Of a stretch of 64,000 bases of DNA, positions 1 to 6,987 are shown piece after piece. A program made the translations under genes and the position numbers. Position 1 is the stretch's first letter. The number at the start of each line of letters is the position of its first letter. Where the stretch lies: the NCBI RefSeq assembly GCF_049999945.1, contig NZ_JBLYUB010000034.1, positions 1-64,000 on the forward strand, written 5' to 3'. The stretch is from Planosporangium spinosum. Its GTDB lineage: Bacteria; Actinomycetota; Actinomycetes; Mycobacteriales; Micromonosporaceae. Below the pieces are notes generated by a model, which did no database searches, was not told where the DNA came from, and worked only from the letters and a program-made list of their open reading frames with translations.

Positions 1-42
1 TTTCCGTACCCGCCGCCGTGTCCGTACCCGCCGCCGCTTCCC

Positions 43-2007
43 GTGGCCGGATGCCGAGGTGTCGCCGAGCGTCAACGACCGGATGCCGTTGTGTCGTCGA
101 GCATCGATACGATCCGGGGCGTGGCCGCCGAATCCTGGATCCGTCGCCTGGGCGCCGCCCGTTCCCGGCGAGCCGTGGCGGTGCGCGGACGGGAGGTGCT
201 GCGCCGCCAGGTGAACGGAATCGCCCTGCGCGCCGGCGACAACGGCAACCAGCGCCCCCACCTGGTGGTGTGCGGCGACGACCCGCTGGCCTACCGGCTG
301 GTCGAGGAGTTGGTGACCCGGTACGGGGCCCACGTCACCGTCATCCTGCCGAGCCGGCACCGCGGGCACGGCCCGCAGATCGCGCGGCTGAGGGTCGGCA
401 TCGTCGAGTCCGACCGGCTCGACGGCGAGGCGTTCCGCCGGGCCGGGGTCGACCGGGCCGACGCGCTCGCCGTCGTGCACCAGGACGACGTCGGCAACAT
501 CCACGCCGCGCTACAGGCCCAGGAACTCAACCCGCGGCTGCGCCTGGTCATCCGGATGTTCAACATGAGCCTCGGCTACGGCATCCGGCAACTGTTCTCC
601 GACTGCCGGGTGCTGTCGGACGCGGCGATGGCGACGCCGACGTTCGTGTCGGCGGCGCTCGGTGAGATGGCACCGGTGTACGTGCGGCTCACCGGCCGCA
701 CCCTGGTGGTGGCCCGCCGCGGGGACGTGCGCCCCGAGGACGTGATCTGCGGCCTCGCCACCTCGGGCGCCGATGGCAGGCCGGAGCGGCTGCTGCCCCG
801 GGACTCCGACCGTACCGACCTGGTCCTCGCCGTCGCCCGCGGGATCCGGGTGCCCGCCGTCCTGCCCGACTCGGCCGACTACATTGGTACCTCCAACCTC
901 GTCGTACGGGGTGATGGTCCGGCGGTCGGTCGGCGCGCCGCGGTGGCCGGACGGCTGCGGCGCCGGCGGCGCCGCCCGCTGCGCGCCCTGTCCATGCTGG
1001 TCAGCCGCAAGCTGCGGCTCGTGGCATTGGCCCTGGTCGGGCTGCTCATCGCCGGGACCGTCGTGCTCAAGGTCGCCCTGGGTCGAAGCTGGCTCAACGC
1101 CGGGTACCTGGCGATCCTCGACGCGCTCGCCGGTGCCCAGCCCGACATCGCCGGCAAACCGGTCGTGAAGGTGACCGAGACGGTGCTCACGATCGTCAGC
1201 ATCGCGCTGATCCCGGTCCTCACGGCCGCCGTCGTGGAGGCCGTGGTGAACGCCCGGCTCGCGCTCACGCTGGGCCGGCTGCGCGAACCGATCTCCGACC
1301 ACGTGGTCGTGGTCGGGCTGGGCAACGTCGGCACCCGGGTGATCCGCCAGCTGCACGACCTCGGCGTACCGGTGGTGGCGATCGACCGGAGCGAGGACGC
1401 CCGTGGCATCCCGGTGGCCCGGGAGCTGGGCATCCCGTACATCATCGGCGAGGCCCACCGGGTGGAGACGCTGCGCGCCGCCTCGGTGCACACCTGCCGG
1501 GCACTGGTCGTGGTCTCCACCGACGACGGCAACAACTTGGAGACCGCGATCCAGGGCCGCGCGCTCCAGGAGGACATGCGGGTGGTACTGCGCCTGTTCG
1601 ACGGCGACTTCGCCGACCGGGTACAGCGCGCGTTCGGCATCACCAGCTCCCGGAGCGTGTCGTACGTGGCCGCGCCGGCGTTCGCCGCCGCGATGCTCGA
1701 ACGCGAGGTGATCGGGACCATCTCGGTCAACCGGCGGGTCCTGCTCGTCGCGGAGGTACCGGTCTGCGCCGGCTCCGAACTCGCCGGCGCGGTACTCGCC
1801 GACGCCGACGACGTGGGCGAGGCGCGGACCATCGCCGTCGTGACCGACCGGCGGCGCACGACCCTGTGGGAGCTGCCGCCGCAGCGGCGACTGGCACCCG
1901 ACGACATCCTGATCGTCGTCGCCACCCGGGACGGGCTCGGCCGCCTGCTGGCCCGTACCGGCCCACCCGGCGAGACCGTCGCCGCGACGGACGGCCGGTC
2001 CGGGTGA
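43..2007 (+). CDS. Two-RCK NAD-binding membrane protein (ion-channel-like)
   Basis: Two TrkA-N/RCK nucleotide-binding domains flank a short membrane part. The first begins near residue 71 (VVCGDDPLAYRLVEEL) and the second near 420 with a clear Rossmann turn, VVVVGLGNVGTRV. Between them are two hydrophobic segments (about 324-344 and 380-401). This layout recalls the CASTOR/POLLUX-like and TrkA-N channel families, which gate cation flux in response to nucleotides. No TxGYG-type potassium selectivity filter is visible between the helices, so an ion-channel role is inferred. The frame is open back to base 1, so the GTG at 43 is only the first start available and the true start may lie outside the window. 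The stop lies inside a 34-bp tandem duplication. Confidence 0.8.
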   Translation: MAGCRGVAERQRPDAVVSSSIDTIRGVAAESWIRRLGAARSRRAVAVRGREVLRRQVNGIALRAGDNGNQRPHLVVCGDDPLAYRLVEELVTRYGAHVTVILPSRHRGHGPQIARLRVGIVESDRLDGEAFRRAGVDRADALAVVHQDDVGNIHAALQAQELNPRLRLVIRMFNMSLGYGIRQLFSDCRVLSDAAMATPTFVSAALGEMAPVYVRLTGRTLVVARRGDVRPEDVICGLATSGADGRPERLLPRDSDRTDLVLAVARGIRVPAVLPDSADYIGTSNLVVRGDGPAVGRRAAVAGRLRRRRRRPLRALSMLVSRKLRLVALALVGLLIAGTVVLKVALGRSWLNAGYLAILDALAGAQPDIAGKPVVKVTETVLTIVSIALIPVLTAAVVEAVVNARLALTLGRLREPISDHVVVVGLGNVGTRVIRQLHDLGVPVVAIDRSEDARGIPVARELGIPYIIGEAHRVETLRAASVHTCRALVVVSTDDGNNLETAIQGRALQEDMRVVLRLFDGDFADRVQRAFGITSSRSVSYVAAPAFAAAMLEREVIGTISVNRRVLLVAEVPVCAGSELAGAVLADADDVGEARTIAVVTDRRRTTLWELPPQRRLAPDDILIVVATRDGLGRLLARTGPPGETVAATDGRSG

Positions 2008-2059
2008 GCTCGTCGACCCGGCGGGCGGCCGGTCCGGGTGAGCTCGTCGACCCGGCGGG
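1992..2059. repeat. Perfect 34-bp tandem duplication over a stop codon
   Basis: Two identical 34-bp copies lie head to tail (1992-2025 and 2026-2059). The first contains the TGA stop (2005-2007) of the RCK-domain gene and the second repeats the same stop context. Similar duplications occur at other gene ends in this window. Confidence 0.9.
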
Positions 2060-2116
2060 ACCAGGTCACCGAGCGGCGGGCTCAGGAGTGTCGCCGGCTC
2101 CGGGTACCGTGGCGGC

Positions 2117-3220
2117 GTGCGGGCGTGGGAGATCGTGGGCGGGGTGGCCGCCGGGCTGCTCGTCTCATGGCTCGCCCTGATCGGTGCGTTACTGGTGGGC
2201 CGACCCCGGGGCGGCGTGCTGCCGGAGGTCCTGCGGCTGCTGCCGGACCTGCTCCGGCTGATCGGGCGGCTCGCCCGGGACCGCAGCCTGCCGTGGGGCA
2301 CACGGGGTCGGCTGGTGCTGCTGGGTGGCTACCTGGCGATGCCGTTCGACCTGGTGCCGGACTTCCTGCCGGTCGTCGGGTACGCCGACGACGCGGTCGT
2401 CGTCATGGTCACGCTGCGGTCGGTGGCCCGCCGGGCGGGGTTACCGGCGCTGCGGCGGCACTGGTCGGGCACGGACGCCGGTTTCGAGGCGCTCTGCCGG
2501 CTGTTACGGCTGCCCACCGACGGCTCGCCGCCGCCACCTCCGGCGCGGTCCTGGTGGGTGGACGGCGCGCTGCTCGCCGGATTCGGGGCGGTGACCGTGG
2601 CGCTCGGCAACGGGTACCTGCTGGGGGTCGACCTGAGCGTGTTCCGGTGGTGCGAGGCGCACCGGCCGGCCGGGCTCTACTGGCTGGCCCGGGCCGGGAA
2701 CTACCTCGGCCAGGGGACCTGGCTGGCCGTCATCGCCCTCGGCGTCGCGGTCGTGCTCGGCTGGCGGCGGCGCTCGGTCCGGCCGGTGCTACCGGTGCTC
2801 GCCGCCGAACTGCTCACCGGGGTGACGGTGCTCACGCTCAAGCTCGGCCTGTACCGGGCGCCGCCGCGCAACCAGAACGGTGTGGTCTACCCGGAGCGGC
2901 TGTTCAGCGACCCGGCGAGCCAGTCGTACCCGTCGGGGCACATGGTCGTCGCGATCGTCTGGTACGGCGTCCTCGCGCTCCTACTCGCGGGGGTGCTCTC
3001 CGCCGGGCGCCGGCAGGCGCTGCGCGCGGTGCCGCCGGTGGTGCTGTTCTGCACCACGGTCTACCTGAGCTTCCACTGGCTGACCGACACGGTCGCCGGG
3101 CTGCTGCTGGGGCTGCTGCTGTACCGGCTGCTGATGCGGGTGCCGTGGGACTCCGTGCCGCTCGGCCGCCGGCTCACGGCGGCCGGCTGGGCCGGACCCG
3201 GCCTACCCCGGCCGCGGTGA
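2117..3220 (+). CDS. DUF1232-PAP2 phosphatase fusion membrane protein
   Basis: The N-terminal third holds a YkvA-like DUF1232 segment with the hallmark MPFDLVPDFLPVVGYADD stretch (about residues 74-92). The rest is a PAP2-type lipid phosphatase with several membrane helices. PAP2 motifs visible are a K-x3-R-x-PP form of motif 1 (KLGLYRAPP), PSGH at 272-275, and the catalytic His320 with Asp324 (SFHWLTD). In motif 3 the usual Ser-Arg before the histidine reads Thr-Thr, so catalysis may be altered. Family members dephosphorylate lipid phosphates such as phosphatidate or undecaprenyl diphosphate; the substrate here is unknown. The GTG start follows the previous gene by 109 bp. Confidence 0.85.
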   Translation: MRAWEIVGGVAAGLLVSWLALIGALLVGRPRGGVLPEVLRLLPDLLRLIGRLARDRSLPWGTRGRLVLLGGYLAMPFDLVPDFLPVVGYADDAVVVMVTLRSVARRAGLPALRRHWSGTDAGFEALCRLLRLPTDGSPPPPPARSWWVDGALLAGFGAVTVALGNGYLLGVDLSVFRWCEAHRPAGLYWLARAGNYLGQGTWLAVIALGVAVVLGWRRRSVRPVLPVLAAELLTGVTVLTLKLGLYRAPPRNQNGVVYPERLFSDPASQSYPSGHMVVAIVWYGVLALLLAGVLSAGRRQALRAVPPVVLFCTTVYLSFHWLTDTVAGLLLGLLLYRLLMRVPWDSVPLGRRLTAAGWAGPGLPRPR

Positions 3221-3246
3221 GCACGCCGGAGCGCCGCCCGCGCCGT

Positions 3247-3321
3247 GATCGTCACAACTTCCGGGAAGTCGTGGTTTCCGGCCCGGCCTGAGACCACAAC
3301 TTCCCGGAAGTTGTGTCGATC
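3247..3321. repeat. Intergenic palindromic repeat (type 1) between convergent genes
   Basis: Two 29-bp arms (3247-3275 and 3293-3321) are inverted copies with 2 mismatches. Each arm is itself nearly palindromic around ACAACTTCCGGGAAGT. It sits between the ends of the PAP2 gene and nagA. A related but more diverged copy lies at 14478-14552, also between convergent genes. It could act as a bidirectional terminator or be a REP-like mobile palindrome. Confidence 0.85.
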
Positions 3322-3330
3322 ATGGGTGGT

Positions 3331-4452
3331 TCAGGCGACCCAGGTGCCGGCGCACATGACCCGGACGACGCGCAGGTCGTCGTCGAGGACGACGAGGTCG
3401 GCCCGCCGGCCGGGTGCCAGCGCACCCAGGTCGGTGCGGCCGATCGCGGCGGCCGGCGTGGTCGCGGCCATCCGGGCCGCGTCCGCGATCGGTACGCCGG
3501 CGCCGACGGCGCGCCGGAACGCCTCGTCCATGGTCAGCGTGCTGCCGGCGATCGCGCCGGTGCCGGTGAGCCGGGCGACGCCACCCGCGACCGTGACGGA
3601 CTGGCCGCCCAGCTCGTACTCCCCGTCGGCCATGCCCGCCGCCGACATCGCGTCGGTGATCAGCGCCGCCCTCGCCGGTCCGGTGACGGTGGTGGAGAAC
3701 GCCAGCGTGCCGTCGTGCAGGTGCACCCCGTCAGCGACGAACTCGCAGGTCACGCGCTCGGCACCGAGCAGCGCGAACACCGGGCCGGGCTCGCGGTGGT
3801 GCGGCGGGCGCATGCCGTTGAAGACGTGGGTACCGACGGTCGCGCCGGCGGCGACGCCGGCGAGGGTCTGCTCGTACGTCGCATCGGTGTGCCCGATCGC
3901 CGCCACCACCCCGTGTGCGACCAGGTACGCGATCGCCTCCGGGGCACCCGGCAACTCCGGCGCGACGGTCACCATGCGGACCGCACCGGCGCCGGCCGCC
4001 AGCAGCCGGGACAGCTCGTCGATCGACGGTTGGCGCAGGTGGTCCGGGTTCTGCGCGCCGCAGCGGGCGTGCGACAGGTACGGGCCCTCGAAGTGGATGC
4101 CGGCGATCACGCCCTCGGTGACCAGCGGCGCGTACGCGCGTGTCGCGGCGAGCATCAGGTCGGGCGGGGACGTGACCAGGCTGGCCAGCAGCGTCGTGGT
4201 GCCGTGCGCGAGGTGGAACCGGGCCGCCCCGCGGGCCTGGTCCGGGTCGCCGGTGGTGAACGTGTACCCACCACCGCCATGGGTGTGCATGTCGACGAAG
4301 CCGGGCACGAGCCAGGCGCCGTCCACCCTCTCCGCACCGTTACCGGTCCGTCCGGTGTCCACCGCCACGATGGTGTCGCCGTCGACGCGGAGGTGCCCGT
4401 CGTCGAGGACCCCGTCGGGTGTGACGATCCGTGGGCCCGTGATAACGGTCAT
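3331..4452 (-). CDS. nagA: N-acetylglucosamine-6-phosphate deacetylase
   Basis: A 373-residue amidohydrolase-family enzyme that removes the acetyl group from GlcNAc-6-phosphate in cytoplasmic aminosugar catabolism. The metal-binding HTH is at 56-58 (DMHTHGGGG), followed by the metal-ligand Glu122 in HFEGPY, then IGHTDATYEQ, GTHVFNGM with the substrate-binding His/Asn, and the catalytic Asp in LITDAMSAAG. Length fits the family. The start ATG overlaps the stop of the upstream ROK kinase (ATGA, 4 bp), so the two genes form an operon and are probably translationally coupled. A longer upstream frame exists but only covers the kinase gene. Confidence 0.93.
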   Translation of the reverse strand: MTVITGPRIVTPDGVLDDGHLRVDGDTIVAVDTGRTGNGAERVDGAWLVPGFVDMHTHGGGGYTFTTGDPDQARGAARFHLAHGTTTLLASLVTSPPDLMLAATRAYAPLVTEGVIAGIHFEGPYLSHARCGAQNPDHLRQPSIDELSRLLAAGAGAVRMVTVAPELPGAPEAIAYLVAHGVVAAIGHTDATYEQTLAGVAAGATVGTHVFNGMRPPHHREPGPVFALLGAERVTCEFVADGVHLHDGTLAFSTTVTGPARAALITDAMSAAGMADGEYELGGQSVTVAGGVARLTGTGAIAGSTLTMDEAFRRAVGAGVPIADAARMAATTPAAAIGRTDLGALAPGRRADLVVLDDDLRVVRVMCAGTWVA

Positions 4453-5408
4453 CGACTCTCCCGGTCTAGGGCGTCCTGGGCGGTGGGGCCGGCCAGGGCG
4501 TCCTGGGCGATGAGGCCGGCGCCGAGGCAGCCGGCCTCGTCGCCGAGCGCGGCCCGGAACAGGGCCGGCTCCCGGTGGAACGTGATCCGCGCCCGCAGTG
4601 CGGCACCGAGCGGGGCCAGCAGCGTGTCGCCGGCTTCGGCGAGGCCGCCGCCGACCACCACGACCTCGGGGTCGAACAGGGCGAGCCCGGTGAGTAGCCC
4701 GTCGGCGAGGGCGTCGACGGTTTCCTGCCAGATCGCGGCCGCCACGGGATCGCCCGCCGCCGCGAGCGCCGCGACCCGGTCGGCACCGGCGGACCCACCG
4801 TCGGTCACGCGTTCGGCGTACCGGCGGGCCACGGCCGAGGCCGAGGCGATGGCCTCCAGGCAGCCGCGCAGCCCGCAACCGCAGGCGGGGCCGTCGGACC
4901 GCACCACGATGTGCCCCAGTTCGCCGGCCGCACCGTGGGCTCCGGCGAAGACCTTGCCGTCGACGACATGGGCCGCGGCGATCCCGGTACCGATGAGCAC
5001 GGCGAGGACGTGCCGAAAGGCGCGTCCGGCGCCGAGCCGCGCCTCCGCGAGGCCGCCGGCGCGTACGTCGTGGCCGAGCGCCGCCGGCAGGCCGGTCCGG
5101 TCGGCCACCAGCGCCTTCAAAGGCACCTCGCGGAAGCCGACGTTCGCCGACCAGACCGCCACGCCGCTCGCCTCGTCGATCACCCCGGGCACGACGATTC
5201 CGGTCGCCGTGGCCCGCAGCCCCATCCGATCGGCCGTGCGGACCAGCCCGTCGGCGATGTCCAGGATGGTCGCGACGACCGCGTCCGGCCCGCGTTCCCG
5301 ACCCGTCGGGTGGCGCTCACTGTGGCGTACCCGGCCGGTGGGGTCGACGAGGGCGCACTTGATGCCGGTACCCCCGACGTCGAGGGCGACGACCACGTCG
5401 TCCGCCAT
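4449..5408 (-). CDS. ROK-family sugar kinase (probable GlcNAc/glucose kinase)
   Basis: A 319-residue ROK protein. The N-terminal phosphate-binding loop is VALDVGGTGIKCAL, the substrate-binding and catalytic region includes LGHDVRAGGLAEAR, and the ROK zinc signature CGCGLRGCLE lies near residues 175-184 behind ELGHIVV. ROK kinases phosphorylate glucose, N-acetylglucosamine or N-acetylmannosamine. Its 4-bp overlap with nagA suggests it produces GlcNAc-6-phosphate for NagA, though glucokinase activity cannot be excluded from sequence. It is transcribed away from a DeoR-type regulator across a 261-bp gap that holds a long palindrome. Confidence 0.9.
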   Translation of the reverse strand: MADDVVVALDVGGTGIKCALVDPTGRVRHSERHPTGRERGPDAVVATILDIADGLVRTADRMGLRATATGIVVPGVIDEASGVAVWSANVGFREVPLKALVADRTGLPAALGHDVRAGGLAEARLGAGRAFRHVLAVLIGTGIAAAHVVDGKVFAGAHGAAGELGHIVVRSDGPACGCGLRGCLEAIASASAVARRYAERVTDGGSAGADRVAALAAAGDPVAAAIWQETVDALADGLLTGLALFDPEVVVVGGGLAEAGDTLLAPLGAALRARITFHREPALFRAALGDEAGCLGAGLIAQDALAGPTAQDALDRESR

Positions 5409-5504
5409 ATACGAACTCCTGATTGCGCGGTCCGGCGTGAAATGGCGCTACTTCGCGCGTCATTGTGCAGGACGGGGTGTGTGTGACGCCACCCCTCGCC
5501 ATTT

Positions 5505-5574
5505 CTCGGAGATCTTGGACACTTGTGCCGGCTATTGGTGCCACAAGTGTCCAAGATCGCGAAGGATCTCCGAG
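5505..5574. repeat. Long palindromic repeat (type 2) in the divergent promoter region
   Basis: Inner arms of 17 bp are perfect (5511-5527 and 5542-5558, GATCTTGGACACTTGTG and its complement) with a 14-nt loop. Outer 10-bp arms (5505-5514, 5565-5574, CTCGGAGATC) also pair. It lies between the ROK kinase start and the DeoR gene. Its size and nested symmetry resemble a dispersed REP-like element more than a simple operator. Confidence 0.85.
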
Positions 5575-5669
5575 GAAGTGAGTGAATCGCGCAGTGCCCA
5601 CGCTTGTCACGTGGAGTTTCGCGCATTAGTGTGCACAGCACTTCGCACAATCTGCGCAGGGAGGTGACG

Positions 5670-6455
5670 GTGGACCGGTACGCCCGTTGGAACGCGCTCC
5701 TCGAGCTGCTCACCGAGAGCGGCCGGGTCAGCGTGGAGGAGGCCGCGGAGCGGCTGGCAGTCTCCCAGGCCACCATTCGGCGCGACTTCGACCAGCTCGC
5801 GCAGCAGCAGATGATCACGCGTACCCGGGGCGGGGCGGTCGCGAACGGCGTCTCGTACGATCTGCCGCTGCGCTACAAGACGGCCAAGCACTCGGCCGAG
5901 AAGCAGCGCATCGGCGCGGCGGCGGCCGCCCTCGTCGAACCCGGCATGGTGGTCGGCCTCAACGGCGGTACGACCATGACCGAGGTGGCCCGGGCCCTGG
6001 CCGTCCGCCCGGAGCTGGCCGGCAACGTCGACGAGGCCCAGTTCACCGTCGTCACCAACGCCCTGAACATCGCCAACGAGCTGCTCGTGCGCTCCCGCAT
6101 GAAGATCGTGGTGGCCGGTGGGGTGGTACGCCCCCAGTCGTTCGAGCTGGTCGGCCCGCTCGGCGCCAACCTGCTGCGCGAGGTCACCCTCGATGTGGCC
6201 CTGCTCGGGGTGGACGCGCTCGACGTGACGCTCGGGGCCGCGGCGCACCACGAGGGTGAGGCCGCGATGAACAGCCTGATGGTCGGCCAGGCCCGCCGCG
6301 TCGTGATCATCGCCGACAGCTCCAAGCTCGGCGGGCACGCCTTCGCGCGGATCTGCCCGATCGAACGGGTCGACACCCTCGTCACCGACTCGGGTGCGAG
6401 CCCCGAGATCATCGCCGGCTTCGAGCAGGCCGGCGTCCGCGTCGTGGCCGCCTAG
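5670..6455 (+). CDS. DeoR/GlpR-family transcriptional regulator
   Basis: A 261-residue DeoR protein: an N-terminal helix-turn-helix (RVSVEEAAERLAVSQATIRR, about residues 21-40) and a C-terminal sugar-phosphate sensor domain with LNGGTTMTEVARAL and IADSSKLGGHAF. Such regulators release DNA on binding a phosphosugar. The position, divergent from the ROK kinase-nagA operon, suggests it controls GlcNAc use. The GTG at 5670 is preferred because AGGGAGG precedes it at good spacing; a GTG at 5664 is an alternative. The stop codon is embedded in a perfect 16-bp tandem duplication. Confidence 0.9.
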   Translation: MDRYARWNALLELLTESGRVSVEEAAERLAVSQATIRRDFDQLAQQQMITRTRGGAVANGVSYDLPLRYKTAKHSAEKQRIGAAAAALVEPGMVVGLNGGTTMTEVARALAVRPELAGNVDEAQFTVVTNALNIANELLVRSRMKIVVAGGVVRPQSFELVGPLGANLLREVTLDVALLGVDALDVTLGAAAHHEGEAAMNSLMVGQARRVVIIADSSKLGGHAFARICPIERVDTLVTDSGASPEIIAGFEQAGVRVVAA

Positions 6456-6471
6456 CGTCGTGGCCGCCTAG
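6440..6471. repeat. Perfect 16-bp tandem duplication over a stop codon
   Basis: Copies 6440-6455 and 6456-6471 are identical (CGTCGTGGCCGCCTAG). The first carries the TAG stop of the DeoR gene, so the second supplies a spare copy of the last codons and stop. Confidence 0.9.
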
Positions 6472-6549
6472 CGTTGCCGGTGGCGGGCGACGCACGCGCG
6501 GATACGCTGGACGGGCGACGACGGTCGTACCGAGAGCCGGGAGGCGGCG

Positions 6550-6936
6550 ATGGAGCGCGCGGACATCACCGGGCCGGCGGACGCGGGTCCCGACCTGGCC
6601 GACGGGGCGGCGGACGCCGCCGATGAGTCGGCCGACCCGGCTCCCGACTCGGTCGACGAACCGCGTCTCGCCGGCGGCGTCGACGAGGCGTCGTCCACAC
6701 CGGACGCCGACGCGTTGGCCGAGCGCGACCGTGCCCTGCTGGATTTCGAGAAGCGGTGGTGGCGCCAGCCCGGCGCGAAGGAACAGGCCATCCGCGACCA
6801 GTTCGACCTGCCCCCGACCCGCTACTACCAACTGCTCAACGGGCTGCTCGACCGGCCCGCGGCACTGGCCTACGACCCGGTACTGGTCAACCGGCTGCGC
6901 CGGCTGCGTACCGGCCGGGGGCCGACCCGGCGCTGA
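6550..6936 (+). CDS. DUF3263 protein
   Basis: 128 residues. The first half is acidic and low-complexity. The second half is the actinobacterial DUF3263 domain: LLDFEKRWWRQPGAKEQAIR, then a helix-turn-helix-like PTRYYQLLNGLLDRP and a basic RLRRLR end. The family is conserved in actinobacteria and often lies near cell-division or wall genes, but its function is not established. The HTH-like core suggests DNA binding. The acidic N-terminus is variable in the family, so the exact start (ATG, 12 bp after GGGAGG) is moderately sure. Confidence 0.85.
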   Translation: MERADITGPADAGPDLADGAADAADESADPAPDSVDEPRLAGGVDEASSTPDADALAERDRALLDFEKRWWRQPGAKEQAIRDQFDLPPTRYYQLLNGLLDRPAALAYDPVLVNRLRRLRTGRGPTRR

Positions 6937-6987
6937 CCCACCGGCCGGCGACAGGGTGCGGCCCTCCGCCGGCGGCGCGCGGCCGGT

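Noticed and set aside
5505..5574. A riboswitch in front of the DeoR gene
   Set aside because: The element is a simple nested palindrome without conserved unpaired core motifs and fits a dispersed palindromic repeat better.
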